Part shown: positions 41,109-50,160 of the stretch, piece by piece
How the letters are laid out: the number at the start of each line of letters is the position of its first letter
Numbering within the stretch: the stretch's first letter is position 1
Source: G963701675 sp963701675
Lineage (GTDB): Bacteria > Planctomycetota > Planctomycetia > Gemmatales > Gemmataceae
Reading direction: 5' to 3'
DNA: 64,000 nt
Assembly (NCBI GenBank): GCA_963701675.1
Contig: OY969623.1
Span: 8,246,001 to 8,310,000, forward strand
Made by a program: the position numbers and the translations under genes
Notes under the pieces: generated by a model
Told to the model about the DNA's origin: nothing
Seen by the model: the letters and a program-made list of their open reading frames with translations, nothing else
The model's database searches: none

Positions 41109-42197
41109 CTACGGTGGCGGGCGCCGTGCTGTGTTCGCGCCGGCCGACCAGGAATGAATGACGCCGTTCTCATCCTCAAACGACACATTGTGGTGGATTT
41201 CATCCGTTTGAAAACCGATTGCCTTGGGCCGGGCCACACCCGGTAGGATGGCTACGTCGTAGAGCTCGTCGATTCCTCCTTCGAAACGTACCCAATGGAC
41301 GGCATCGCCGGCGCGAAGGTCAATCACCTGCAGTCCGCAGCGCGGCTCGGCGGATCGGCGCGCAAGTTCGGTGTCCAACGGTAGACCTTTGAACGTCGCT
41401 TCGCGTGGCCGGGAAAGTCCGACCACGGCCCAGTCGTCGATGAGTGCCAAACCGCGAGCATATCCTGGGCAAAACGACACCGGCTCGAACCGCGAAGCAT
41501 TCCAATCCACGTATCCAAACTGCCCGTGGCCGGAGTCCAGCAGCCATAATCGGTCTCGGTGTAATCGCGGGGAGTGTGGCATCGACAAGCCGGCGAGCAC
41601 CACCTGCCCGGAACGAACGTCGATGACGCAGCCGCCGGCGTCGCGAACGTCACGCCATCCATCTTGGACGTCGGATTGGCTGCAGGCGGTAACGAAGCTT
41701 GGTGTGTTGGCCGACATGGCCAGCCCGTTCAGGTGGCAGCGATCCTCGGCCGCCAGTTTGCTGACGAATGGAGGTCGCCACAGAGGTCGAAAACTGTGCC
41801 GATCGCTCAAGGATGCCAGGCACGAGAACAACGTGTTGACAAAGACCGGGCGACCTTCCGTATCTACGGCAATGTCGTGGGCGTCGATGTCGCCAGTGGT
41901 GTATGCGATTCGCGGCACGTACAAACGGTCGTAGCCGTCGCTCATGGCCCCACTTGCGAGCATGTTTTCGAAGCGCCAGACCTGAAACTGGGACGTCATC
42001 CAAATAGTTTGCCCACTGTTAGCGGCGGCCAAGCCTAGACACCGCTTGAGCGTCCGATTGAACACCGATAGTTGCCCGTCCGGTTTCACTCCCAGCAAAA
42101 ACAGCTTTCCTGCCTGGTAGGTAGTGACTGCTAACGAAAGTCGTTTTTCGGAAAGCCAGTTCGGGAAGTGGCGGGAGCAGGTGACTTGCAAGCTCAT
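41109..42197 (-). CDS. TIGR03032-family protein
   Basis: About 362 residues from MSLQVTCSRHFPNWLSEKRL; the frame is open further upstream to 42560 but coding-like sequence starts here. LAVTTYQAGKLFLLGVKPDG is the clear hallmark of TIGR03032 (also seen in DUF4915) proteins. The rest is propeller-like, with blades such as RLWLLDSGHGQFGYVD and YARGLALIDDWAVVGLSRPR. No signal peptide was recognised. Its biochemical role is not established in the family. It converges on the ketosynthase gene (10-base gap) and is divergent from the ThDP enzyme gene. Confidence 0.75.
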   Translation of the reverse strand: MSLQVTCSRHFPNWLSEKRLSLAVTTYQAGKLFLLGVKPDGQLSVFNRTLKRCLGLAAANSGQTIWMTSQFQVWRFENMLASGAMSDGYDRLYVPRIAYTTGDIDAHDIAVDTEGRPVFVNTLFSCLASLSDRHSFRPLWRPPFVSKLAAEDRCHLNGLAMSANTPSFVTACSQSDVQDGWRDVRDAGGCVIDVRSGQVVLAGLSMPHSPRLHRDRLWLLDSGHGQFGYVDWNASRFEPVSFCPGYARGLALIDDWAVVGLSRPREATFKGLPLDTELARRSAEPRCGLQVIDLRAGDAVHWVRFEGGIDELYDVAILPGVARPKAIGFQTDEIHHNVSFEDENGVIHSWSAGANTARRPPP

Positions 42198-42393
42198 GTG
42201 TATATGCGCGCCGATTCGTTTACGGTGGCCATTGAGTGCGCGATTATCAGCCAGCGGATGAAATATGTCAAACAAAAAGCTCCCACGGCGTTGCTGAAGT
42301 CTGCCGCCTTCCCCGTCCGATAGTCTTTCATAGCTTGCGCAACTTCGGCGATTTTCTCCCCGTTCACCAGCTTGTGTAGATTCCGAGTGCAAC

Positions 42394-44235
42394 ATGGATT
42401 TCTCATTCACTCGCCGAGACGTGTTGAAGACGGCGGCCATCGGCGCCCTGGCTGGCTTGCCTTCGTCGACTGACGCCGGCGGCGCGCAGTCGGATGGCGG
42501 GTTGGCAGGCCACATGACGGGAGCGCAAGCGCTGGTCGAGACGCTTATCTTAGAGTGCACGCAATGCGTTTACGGCATCCCTGGCGCACAGAACAATGAA
42601 CTCTGGGATACGATGAAGGCGCGCGGCCTTCCGTATCAACTTGTCACGCATGAATTCTCCGCCGCCGCGATGGCGGACGGTTACGCACGCAGCACCGGCA
42701 AACCCGGCGTGCTGTGTGTTGTTCCAGGTCCGGGTCTTACCAATTCCCTCACGGGAATCGGCGAATGTCTCCTCGACAGCATTCCCCTTGTTGCGATCGT
42801 TTGTGACGTAGCACGCGGCGAAAAGTACAGGCCGTTCCAAGTGCACGAAATGGCCCAGGTCGATATTTTGCAACCGCTAACCAAGGGCGTTTTCCAACCT
42901 TGCAGCGCGGCCGACATTCCCGTCATGGTGCGACAGGCATTTCTTCTCGCGCGATCCGGAGAGCCGGGCCCGACAGCCGTCGTGATTCCGTATCCATTGT
43001 TCATTACCCGACACAAGTACGATTTTCCGGGACCGCTTTCTCCATTGCCGCCGTTCGATGAAGCAGCGGCTCAGGCGGCGTTGGCGATCCTGGCAAATCC
43101 GAAGTGTAGGATTGGGATTTATGCGGGCCTCGGCTGTATGGACTACAGTCCGCTGCTCATTGAAGTGGCAGAGATACTCCAGGCGCCCGTGGCAACCAGC
43201 GTTTCGGGTAAAGGCGTCATTCCAGAGAATCACCCGCTTTCTGTCGGATGGGGCTACGGGCCGCAAGGCACGCCGACAGCGGAAAAGATACTCAAAGATG
43301 TAGATGTGGTTCTGGCCATCGGCGTTCGATATAGCGAAGTTTCGACGGCGAACTATGCCGTGCCAAAGCACCACGTCATTCACGTGGACGCCAATCCGGA
43401 AAACCTCGGCCGGATCGCCAAAGCCGACGTTTGCGTCCACGCCGATGCCGGTTGTTTCCTGCAATGGCTATGCGCCCATGCCGACTGTATCCGCCGTCCG
43501 CCGTGTAAGAAGCTTACCGACCGCATCGACGCACTTCGCCGTGAGGATGCCCAAAAGAATCGCGAGATCCACGGCCACTGCGGCGTCGATCCGATGGTAT
43601 TCGTTTTGGCTCTTCGCCGGTTCACACTGCCGGACGCATTGGTATTCGTTGATGTGTCGGCAACGGAGCATTGGGCGGCGGAAGCGTTTACCACGTTTCT
43701 GCCGCGCACCTATTTTAACCCCACCGACAATCAGTCCATGGGATGGTCGATCCCGGCGAGCCTGGGCGCTCAGCGCGTGTTCCCGGGTAGACAAACTGTC
43801 ACGATCACCGGTGACGGTTGTTTCCTAATGTCGGCAATGGAGCTCGCCACCGCGGCGCGCGACTGTCTGCCGGTAAAGTTTTTCATCATTGATGACCAAC
43901 AGTTTCACATCATGGCGGTGCTGCAAAAGCCGGCGTACCGCCGGACGACGGCCACGGTGCTCCCGTCACTGGACTATTGCGCGTTGGCGCGAGGTTTCGG
44001 CGTCGGTTACAACGAAATCAACTCCAACCGCGATCTGGATGCAGGCGTACGTCGGTCGTTGGCCATGCCCGGGCCGGTTCTTACGCGAATCGTCACCGAC
44101 TACGGTAAGCGCGAAATCCGCTGGGTCGAGGCGACGAAAGACCAGTTCATCGACACCCTCTCGACACATCAGAAGGTGTACTTCCTTTCGCGGATGGGGT
44201 CACGCGCGGTGCGGCTTCGGCCGCAGAACGATTGA
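42394..44235 (+). CDS. exported ThDP-dependent acetolactate-synthase-like enzyme
   Basis: 613 residues. A twin-arginine signal (FTRRDVLKTAAIGALAGLPS) predicts export of the folded protein with its cofactor. The ThDP enzyme body has three domains: N-terminal YGIPGAQNNELWDTMKARGL and LVTHEFSAAAMADGYARSTG (catalytic Glu), PGPGLTNSLTGIGECLLDSI, a middle domain, and C-terminal GDGCFLMSAMELATAARDCL ending FFIIDDQQFH, where the usual Asn of the GDG-x-N motif is replaced by Asp. That may alter cofactor or metal binding. Followed after 168 bases by an exported aldolase-family enzyme; together they could process 2-oxo acids outside the cytoplasm (inference). Confidence 0.8.
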   Translation: MDFSFTRRDVLKTAAIGALAGLPSSTDAGGAQSDGGLAGHMTGAQALVETLILECTQCVYGIPGAQNNELWDTMKARGLPYQLVTHEFSAAAMADGYARSTGKPGVLCVVPGPGLTNSLTGIGECLLDSIPLVAIVCDVARGEKYRPFQVHEMAQVDILQPLTKGVFQPCSAADIPVMVRQAFLLARSGEPGPTAVVIPYPLFITRHKYDFPGPLSPLPPFDEAAAQAALAILANPKCRIGIYAGLGCMDYSPLLIEVAEILQAPVATSVSGKGVIPENHPLSVGWGYGPQGTPTAEKILKDVDVVLAIGVRYSEVSTANYAVPKHHVIHVDANPENLGRIAKADVCVHADAGCFLQWLCAHADCIRRPPCKKLTDRIDALRREDAQKNREIHGHCGVDPMVFVLALRRFTLPDALVFVDVSATEHWAAEAFTTFLPRTYFNPTDNQSMGWSIPASLGAQRVFPGRQTVTITGDGCFLMSAMELATAARDCLPVKFFIIDDQQFHIMAVLQKPAYRRTTATVLPSLDYCALARGFGVGYNEINSNRDLDAGVRRSLAMPGPVLTRIVTDYGKREIRWVEATKDQFIDTLSTHQKVYFLSRMGSRAVRLRPQND

Positions 44236-44403
44236 CCGCCCGTCGGCAAAGTCTCTCTATCCTGCCAACACGCGCATTTTCCGCCATCTTCTTAGCTAAT
44301 TGCCTGTTTTAACAGGTTCGGTCTGAACCGCGAGCATTCGGGTCGTCGAATACTCCTTGGACAAGGATGTCCGGAAACTGCATTGCGGGATGGGAGTCTT
44401 GGA

Positions 44404-45624
44404 ATGTCCGCACTCAGGAAATGGGCGGCACTGGTGGTACTACTCGTCGTCTGGGAAGTGCTGCCGAACAAAGGTACCCGCGCCGAGGAACCTTCGCCGG
44501 GGTGTGTGCCGAACCCGTGGGCCGGTATTTATCCCACGGTCATGACGCCGTTTGCACCTTGCGGCGGCATTGATGTTCGCTCTTTGGAATGCCAGCTACG
44601 GCATGAACTTGCCGGCGGTGTGCACGGCCTGTTGGTATTGGGGACGTTCGGTGAAGGCCAGTACGTCACCCCCGAAGAACGGGCCGAAGTTATCGTCACC
44701 GCCGTCCGCGTTGCCAAGGGAAAGGTTCCGGTGGTCGTTGGCATTCACTCGGGCTGCCTTGAAGAAGCCCGTGCGCAGTTGCTTCAAGCCAAGCATCTCG
44801 GCGCCGCGGCCGTGCTGGTGAAATACCTTGGAAATCCGGAAGTGAACGTGTTCGAGTTTTTCACCGCGCTCAGTGGCATGGAAGCGTTGCCGGTTTTTTA
44901 CTATCACTATCCCGCTCAAACCGGATTGAAACTTGGACCGATGCAGATCGCCGAGATTCTGGCGCTCCCGAATGTCGTCGGCATCAAGGAATCGACGCTC
45001 GACCTGCGGGAAATGCAGTCTCACATTGAAGTCGCACATGGGCTGAATAAGACGGTTTTATGCAGCACCGCCCTCATGCTCACCCAATTCCTGCATGCAG
45101 GCGGGCATGGCGCCATGTGTCCGGAAGCGGTGTTGCTGCCAGACCCCGTGGTGCAGTGCTACAACGCCTGGATGAGCGGGCAATACGACGAAGCTCGGGC
45201 GATTCAAGCCAAACTGTTTGTGTTGACGCCGATCCTGCGCTCGGGGCCGTCGGCGCCGCGTGTGACGCGGGCGATCTTCACTAGCGCGCAGGACCACCAG
45301 ATCCCATTGCCGATGTCCACCGATCAACCACAAGCCCGCGTGAAAGCGGCTCTGACATACATGTGCATTCCGACTCCCACGTGCGTCAAATGTCCTATTC
45401 CGCCACTAAAGTCGAAAGACCTCGGACGGGTGCAGGCGGCGGTCCGTGAGATCAAACAAATCGACTGGTATTCGGTCGCATCGCGAACGCCGTCGATTCC
45501 GCATTACTCTCACGGAACCACAGGAGGAATGCTTCTGAAAACGGGCGCCTTCATCCTGGGGCCGGGCGTCGGCAAGGACTTGCTCGGCTCGCAAGGCGAC
45601 GGTAAAGCGGGATTCATGAACTAA
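44404..45624 (+). CDS. exported dihydrodipicolinate synthase/N-acetylneuraminate lyase family enzyme
   Basis: About 406 residues from MSALRKWAALVVLLVVWEVL, a Sec-type signal peptide ending near GTRAEE; GGGAG precedes the ATG. The DHDPS/NAL (beta/alpha)8 fold: GIYPTVMTPFAP, VLGTFGEGQYVT (the substrate loop, usually GTTGE), FYYHYPAQTG with the catalytic Tyr, and VVGIKESTLDLREM with the Schiff-base Lys. Catalytic residues are present. The C-terminal 100 residues include a Cys pair region (YMCIPTPTCVKC). An exported member of this cytoplasmic family is unusual. It overlaps the convergent DUF1559 gene by four bases. Confidence 0.8.
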   Translation: MSALRKWAALVVLLVVWEVLPNKGTRAEEPSPGCVPNPWAGIYPTVMTPFAPCGGIDVRSLECQLRHELAGGVHGLLVLGTFGEGQYVTPEERAEVIVTAVRVAKGKVPVVVGIHSGCLEEARAQLLQAKHLGAAAVLVKYLGNPEVNVFEFFTALSGMEALPVFYYHYPAQTGLKLGPMQIAEILALPNVVGIKESTLDLREMQSHIEVAHGLNKTVLCSTALMLTQFLHAGGHGAMCPEAVLLPDPVVQCYNAWMSGQYDEARAIQAKLFVLTPILRSGPSAPRVTRAIFTSAQDHQIPLPMSTDQPQARVKAALTYMCIPTPTCVKCPIPPLKSKDLGRVQAAVREIKQIDWYSVASRTPSIPHYSHGTTGGMLLKTGAFILGPGVGKDLLGSQGDGKAGFMN

Positions 45625-46574
45625 TCGAGCGCCGGCGCCGGCTCACCGCCGGCGCGGGTGGCAAGGGCGGGCAGAATTCCGTCAGCCGAATAACTAAGAA
45701 ACCGTACCGAGCCGTCGGCCATCATGAAGTTGGCGCCGCCGGGGTGCAAGCTCCAGAAATGGAAAATGGAACAGTCGTCTTTGATCTGACCGGCTGTGAA
45801 GTGATAAGAACCACGCGGACAGTCTCCGTTCCAGTGTGCGACATCAGTTTCGCGCACACCAAGATAGGCATTGGCCACGCCCCAATGCCCCCAACCGCCA
45901 TACCAGCGGCCGTAGTAGCCGTTTACCGACGGCGGACGCTCGCCCACAGCCACGGTATGACTTGATCCGTCCGTGATGTCCGCGAATCGCACCTTGGAGG
46001 CCAAATACAGCACTCCATTTTTCTTGTACTCATTCGTTCCCGAAACACCCAGGTAGGAAGTGGCCGCCGGAAAGGTTTCCATACCCGGCAACCCTTTATA
46101 GAGCGAACAGAGATACAGCGGTACGGCGGTGACGTACCCGTTGTGCGGCGGCGTGTTTATTTCATGCCAATCGGTAGCGTACGCCTTGACCGTCTCGGCC
46201 CATAGCGATTCTTGTTCGACAAAGGGCAAGAGACGAGCATGCCAGTTCAAGAGCGGATAGTCGATTTTCGATTTAGTTTCGGAAGCTCCAGGGCGAGGCA
46301 CCGGGGCGTGTGGCATCACGCCTGGTGGAAATGAGTCATTTTGGCCGTGATATCGGTGTAGCGCCATTCCCATTTGGCGCAACTGGTTGGCGCACGTCGC
46401 GCGCGCTGCGAGCGCGCGGATTCGCTGTACCGCGGAAAGTGTTAGGGTTAAAAGAACACCCAGGATCGCGATCACCACCGCCAGTTCAACAAGCGATACG
46501 GCCGCTCTATATTCACCAAATCGCTGAGCCCAAAAAGGGGATTGTTCGTGACGGAACAATACTCGTGGCAGCAT
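45621..46574 (-). CDS. DUF1559 pseudopilin-like protein
   Basis: 317 residues. The N-terminus carries the prepilin-type segment VSLVELAVVIAILGVLLTLT, close to the usual F-T-LVELLVVIAI but with V-S in place of F-T. LPRGVSFP-like planctomycete features follow: HRYHGQNDSFPPGVMPHAP, LLPFVEQESLW, and the C-terminal H-x9-DG element HPGGANFMMADGSVRFLSYS. The family is greatly expanded in planctomycetes and thought to be assembled through a type II secretion-like route. It starts 19 bases after the Cys-rich gene and is likely co-transcribed with it. Confidence 0.88.
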   Translation of the reverse strand: MLPRVLFRHEQSPFWAQRFGEYRAAVSLVELAVVIAILGVLLTLTLSAVQRIRALAARATCANQLRQMGMALHRYHGQNDSFPPGVMPHAPVPRPGASETKSKIDYPLLNWHARLLPFVEQESLWAETVKAYATDWHEINTPPHNGYVTAVPLYLCSLYKGLPGMETFPAATSYLGVSGTNEYKKNGVLYLASKVRFADITDGSSHTVAVGERPPSVNGYYGRWYGGWGHWGVANAYLGVRETDVAHWNGDCPRGSYHFTAGQIKDDCSIFHFWSLHPGGANFMMADGSVRFLSYSADGILPALATRAGGEPAPALD

Positions 46575-46593
46575 GGAAAACACACCGCCTGTT

Positions 46594-46980
46594 TTACTGC
46601 GGCGGCTCCATACTGCAGACCCACACTTTTCCAAAGTTCCCAAAGTTGTCACCACCTGTACAATCAGCCTCGACAGTATTGAACCCTTGCACACACACTA
46701 CCGGGCACATTTGCGGCATTTTCATCCGCTGAACACGGATTGTTTCAACACAGTACGGCATTGTCGGGCCAATGATGTCAATGCACTTGCCGGTCTTACA
46801 GTATAAGCAGTCTTCATACAGAAACTGTTGACAAGCAATCCCTGTGTTAAAACAGGTCCGTTCAAAACACCTGTTACTACAAGCCGGTTGAGGTTGCCCC
46901 AGCGCCACCTGATGGCATAGCGCCGTTCCAAGCATTACTAATAAGGCCACTAAGCACGTATCGAGTGTAGTCCACCGCAT
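46594..46980 (-). CDS. secreted cysteine-rich protein
   Basis: 128 residues with a signal peptide (TCLVALLVMLGTALCHQVAL) followed by a mature part of about 100 residues holding 12 cysteines: ACSNRCFERTCFN, ACQQFLYEDCLYCKTGKC, PYC, QMCPVVC, ADC and WVC. The spacing suggests six disulfides in a small stable domain. AGGAGG lies just upstream. No family is recognised. Gene order 48203-47040, 46980-46594 and 46574-45621 on one strand suggests a secreted-protein operon together with the DUF1559 gene. Confidence 0.65.
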   Translation of the reverse strand: MRWTTLDTCLVALLVMLGTALCHQVALGQPQPACSNRCFERTCFNTGIACQQFLYEDCLYCKTGKCIDIIGPTMPYCVETIRVQRMKMPQMCPVVCVQGFNTVEADCTGGDNFGNFGKVWVCSMEPPQ

Positions 46981-47039
46981 TTCAAAACCTCCTTTTGTGT
47001 TAGGTGTATCAATGTTTTGCGAATCGAATGAATACCGCT

Positions 47040-48203
47040 TTACGGCTCACCGCCTTGGGTCGATTTCAATATTTTCGATCTTCGCAAGAGCAGAATCATG
47101 GCTATCGCGACACAGGCGGTAATCAACCCTCCTGTAATCCAGGGTCGCGCAGACTCGATAAGACTCTGCGGCGGCGTGGAACTAATAAGTTGGTCGTAGC
47201 TCAATTGGATTTCACTCGGTTGGATCTGACGCTGAGAATTGTCGGCGTTGACAATGTACGTCGTCTTCGACTTCTCGTCTGTAACAAGTGTTCCCGGTGG
47301 AAATTCGACATCAAACTCTGAGTTGGGTAGGTCAATGTTAAGCTCAACTTGCGTGACCTGAGCGTGGGTCGAGTAGGTTAGCCGGCCATCAGTTTGGAAC
47401 GAGCTAAGCTCCCACGCCGCTAGCACCCATCCGTGTCCCGAGTCGTTTCGGTAACGGATAGCGATTTTGGTCATCGGTCGGTCTTTGACGGTCAGCAAAT
47501 AACCCACGACAGAATATTCACGCATTGGATCGACCCAAAATCGCTGAATCGCACCGTTAAGGTCTCGCGTCAACTCAAGGCAATCACTTCCGTCTGGAGC
47601 TCTACCCAAACCTCCTACTGTCATGGTTTCAATGCTGTACGGACGTAGTTCTGGATTAACCCCGCGATAGTGCATCAAAAGCGGAAGGAGGTTTAAGTTG
47701 TCGCGATCCGGGTGTTTGGCTTCGCGATAGACGAGCGCGTCCGGCCAGTGGGTATAAGTACTCCCGAGGGTGTGAAGCACTTTGGCAATCTTACCGTCGA
47801 AAACACCTACATACGGCATAGGCACATACGACTGTTTTGCTGCTGACCATTGATGGTTGTCGTGCTCATATCGCAACTTGGCGCCCGCGACACTACAGCT
47901 AGCGCGAAACTCGTAGGTGGTATCACGCGGAGGAACAACGGCATCTCGTTCGATTCCCATCGACTTCAACCGGACTTCGCTCCCGGGAAATCTTGCCACC
48001 ATGTCGGTGAATTGACCCCTTGGCACGGTATGTCGATTTTTCCACTCGAAACGAGCCGATCGATACTTAGACTCTCGATCGCGCCATGCTTTCGCGATTG
48101 GTTCGAGCGCGTCCTGAGCGAAACCCGGTAATGGCTTCGCGGCCATAACGACCAATACGATGGCCTCAAGAATCTTATCCGTGCGGGAGGTAAGTATGTG
48201 CAT
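47040..48203 (-). CDS. hypothetical secreted protein with C-terminal membrane anchor
   Basis: 387 residues: signal peptide (ILEAIVLVVMAAKPLPGFAQ), a body with outer-membrane-carrier-like beta pattern (RDRESKYRSARFEWKNRHTV, LRYEHDNHQWSAAK, FDGKIAKVLHTLG, IAIRYRNDSGHGWVLAAWEL), then VEFPPGTLVTDEK, and a C-terminal helix WITGGLITACVAIAMILLLR followed by RSK. The VEFPPGTLVTDE element is common in planctomycete secreted proteins of the DUF/outer-membrane lipoprotein-sorting type. It probably faces the periplasm-like space, anchored at the C-terminus. It is upstream of the Cys-rich gene on the same strand. Function unknown. Confidence 0.65.
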   Translation of the reverse strand: MHILTSRTDKILEAIVLVVMAAKPLPGFAQDALEPIAKAWRDRESKYRSARFEWKNRHTVPRGQFTDMVARFPGSEVRLKSMGIERDAVVPPRDTTYEFRASCSVAGAKLRYEHDNHQWSAAKQSYVPMPYVGVFDGKIAKVLHTLGSTYTHWPDALVYREAKHPDRDNLNLLPLLMHYRGVNPELRPYSIETMTVGGLGRAPDGSDCLELTRDLNGAIQRFWVDPMREYSVVGYLLTVKDRPMTKIAIRYRNDSGHGWVLAAWELSSFQTDGRLTYSTHAQVTQVELNIDLPNSEFDVEFPPGTLVTDEKSKTTYIVNADNSQRQIQPSEIQLSYDQLISSTPPQSLIESARPWITGGLITACVAIAMILLLRRSKILKSTQGGEP

Positions 48204-48226
48204 CTATTCAGCCCCATTCCAACTGA

Positions 48227-48787
48227 TCATTTATTGGCCTCACGAATTCCGAAATAAGAAACATCCAAGCTTGCATTAGACTTGACACCATTCTCGTCCT
48301 GAACATTTATCAAGACATGCCCTGTTTGCTGCCCAAGGTTGACGACTCGCTGTTTAATCAGAAACGCTAATTGCGCACCTTGCTCTGGAAGGGCTTCGAA
48401 TGTCACACCTTCGCTGGCTGAAGAACGCGCGGCTTCAAATGAAATTCGCCGCCCGGTTATGGAGTAAACCGTGATTCGCTCTTGAAGCGTTTCACCGACA
48501 GAGGCGGCGCCGAATACGGCAGCAGCAGGCCGAGTTTGTACGTCGCAAACAATCTCGCCTTTTATGGGGAGTCGTTTTTCCCAATGCGCTTGACTCTTGG
48601 CATCCGTGCTCTCGAAAATCACATCGAAGGAAAACTTACCCATCGGTATCTGACCGATGGGAAAGATCTCAAGGTTGAAAAATCCCGAATTGTCGTCCCC
48701 ATTGATAACTCGCAGCTGAAATGCCGGTGAACTACAACTAATAACAACATTGCGCTTTGCCACAATGCTTCTTGCCTCCACTTTCAC
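48227..48787 (-). CDS. C-terminal part of a DUF1573-like protein
   Basis: 186 residues from a GTG. The frame continues upstream as CHSELAQPLSPVKVEARSIV, which reads as the natural continuation of the lipoprotein in the next entry after a frameshift near 48840. The body (VVISCSSPAFQLRVI, PMGKFSFDVIFESTD, GEIVCDVQTRPAAAVFG and ITGRRISFEAARS) is built of Ig-like beta domains as in DUF1573 proteins. It is either an independent gene coupled to the previous one or, more likely, the C-terminal half of one split gene. It precedes the 48203 gene by 23 bases. Confidence 0.6.
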   Translation of the reverse strand: MKVEARSIVAKRNVVISCSSPAFQLRVINGDDNSGFFNLEIFPIGQIPMGKFSFDVIFESTDAKSQAHWEKRLPIKGEIVCDVQTRPAAAVFGAASVGETLQERITVYSITGRRISFEAARSSASEGVTFEALPEQGAQLAFLIKQRVVNLGQQTGHVLINVQDENGVKSNASLDVSYFGIREANK

Positions 48788-48809
48788 TGGTGAAAGTGGC
48801 TGGGCAAGT

Positions 48810-49265
48810 TCAGAGTGGCAACCGAGATCCAGCGAAGATGCTGAAAATGATCCGGTGTTTCACGCTACCGCGAACCCTCCACGGAAGGGTCGGCGAAGTC
48901 CTCACAGACGCTGACACAATTGGTGCAATCTCAAGTTCGAAGTTGCGTATTTCACTTTCAGAAGCGTCAAGTTTCAACGGCGACAAATCGATCATCAACT
49001 CTACGTTTCGGGTTTCCCCCGCGGCCAGCACGCAACGCTCGGGCTGAATTGAGACACACGTGCACGATTTTGAGAAACCTGTAATCTCGACTTGTGCGTC
49101 GCTCGGGTTGTGAACGGGCAACGTCCAGCCAAACCGATCGCTTTCCCAAACTGTACCGAAATTGAGGCTTTCGCCTGGAACAGTTAATAAGATCGGCGGC
49201 TCATTCTTGGAACTACATCCAGCAATTAGCCCCATCAGAAGGGATGTGACCAGCGCACGGCGCAT
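48810..49265 (-). CDS. DUF1573-like lipoprotein starting inside a heptamer repeat array
   Basis: About 151 residues from the last ATG of the repeat array: MRRALVTSLLMGLIAGCSSK is a lipoprotein signal with lipobox LIAGC. LNFGTVWESDRFGWTLPVHN, then VEITGFSKSCTCVSIQPERC is the DUF1573 pattern (FG-T-V...C-x-C). Translation starting at the first array ATG (49419) is out of frame with it; in-frame ATGs occur every 21 bases from 49286 to 49412. Changing the repeat number by -1 or +2 would put the first ATG in frame. After residue about 140 the frame probably shifts into the 48787 gene. The role is unknown; the protein is surface or membrane anchored. Confidence 0.65.
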   Translation of the reverse strand: MRRALVTSLLMGLIAGCSSKNEPPILLTVPGESLNFGTVWESDRFGWTLPVHNPSDAQVEITGFSKSCTCVSIQPERCVLAAGETRNVELMIDLSPLKLDASESEIRNFELEIAPIVSASVRTSPTLPWRVRGSVKHRIIFSIFAGSRLPL

Positions 49266-49420
49266 GGCGCATGGCGCATGGCGCATGGCGCATGGCGCAT
49301 GGCGCATGGCGCATGGCGCATGGCGCATGGCGCATGGCGCATGGCGCATGGCGCATGGCGCATGGCGCATGGCGCATGGCGCATGGCGCATGGCGCATGG
49401 CGCATGGCGCATGGCGCATC
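49253..49420. repeat. heptanucleotide tandem array (GCGCATG)
   Basis: 24 units of seven bases: 22 perfect GCGCATG copies (49260-49413) flanked by GCGCACG (49253-49259) and GCGCATC (49414-49420). Each unit gives an ATG on the minus strand. The array covers the translation start of the DUF1573 lipoprotein gene. It has no spacers, so it is not a CRISPR. Confidence 0.97.
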
Positions 49421-49573
49421 TACCTAATTGAGGAGGATTCGGCTGAGAAAAAATGCGGTTCACTTCTCTGGGCCTCCGCGGGTAAGGGTTTCGACGGAGC
49501 AGCGAACCAGCCGTCATCTTGAGCACCGACGTATCGAATGTCAAGCGTTTTCCGGAAAAATGGATTACTCAGC

Positions 49574-49829
49574 GTCTCTCATACATGTTCCCAGACAAGC
49601 GGCGGAGAATCTTCTTCATTTCCATGGTCATAAGATCGCCGGTGATTTGATGCACGGGCAAGCCTAATTGCCGGGCGATTTCATCGACGTGACGTGTCTG
49701 GTTCTCGAGAAACTCCCAAACACGCTGCTGGGATTCGTTCATTTCCGGCAATGGCTGTACTTGTCCGCGAGGTTTGATGGGCTTGATTCCGTCGAGTTCT
49801 TCGATAGTGTCCTCGACGCCGCGGATGAG
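49574..49829 (-). pseudogene. duplicated 3' fragment of dprA
   Basis: 256 bases about 90% identical (by eye) to 50601-50856, the 3' end of dprA, in the same orientation and offset by 1027 bases. It encodes MPEMNESQQRVWEFLENQTR and onward to MYERR, the winged-helix end of DprA, without the catalytic Rossmann part. It is a relic; the segment between the two copies holds the broken toxin-antitoxin module. Confidence 0.85.
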
Positions 49830-49955
49830 GGATTCATGAATTAATTAATCCGACCCATGATCCGAGCCGCGCACGCAGCGAGTCTTCGAGCAAAGTAAGC
49901 GGTTCGTCGACCGGCCAGCTCGTGTATTGCATCCTTGGACTGATATAATTCCGAA

Positions 49956-50160
49956 ATGAGCACACTCGCCGAAATCGAAGCCGCTGCGGATGCGCTTCCG
50001 GCAGCCGACAAACAGGCTCTGCTTTTGTTCCTCGCCGCCCGCCTCCGCGCAGATGGGTCAGTTGCCACCGCCACGCCGGTTCCCTGCCGAACAGATCAAT
50101 GCATGGATTGCGGAAGACGAAGCGGAAGTGCAGCGCGGCCACGATCAGACCGCAAAGTGA
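49956..50160 (+). pseudogene. antitoxin-like gene with a frameshift
   Basis: The first 35 residues (MSTLAEIEAAADALPAADKQ then ALLLFLAARLRADG) match the N-terminal helix of small antitoxins paired with PIN toxins. The usual C-terminal part, FPAEQINAWIAEDEAEVQRG, lies in the +1 frame from 50080 and ends at TGA 50158-50160, overlapping the toxin GTG. One extra base between about 50060 and 50080 breaks the gene. Restored, it would be about 68 residues. Confidence 0.6.

Noticed and set aside
49253..49420. Tandem repeat considered as a CRISPR array
   Set aside because: The unit is seven bases with no spacers and no cas genes nearby.
49162..49544. Long open frames on both strands through the heptamer array (MRHAPCA and RMAHGAW repeats)
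   Set aside because: A 7-base repeat without stops is open in every frame; only the part joined to the lipoprotein signal is likely to be coding.
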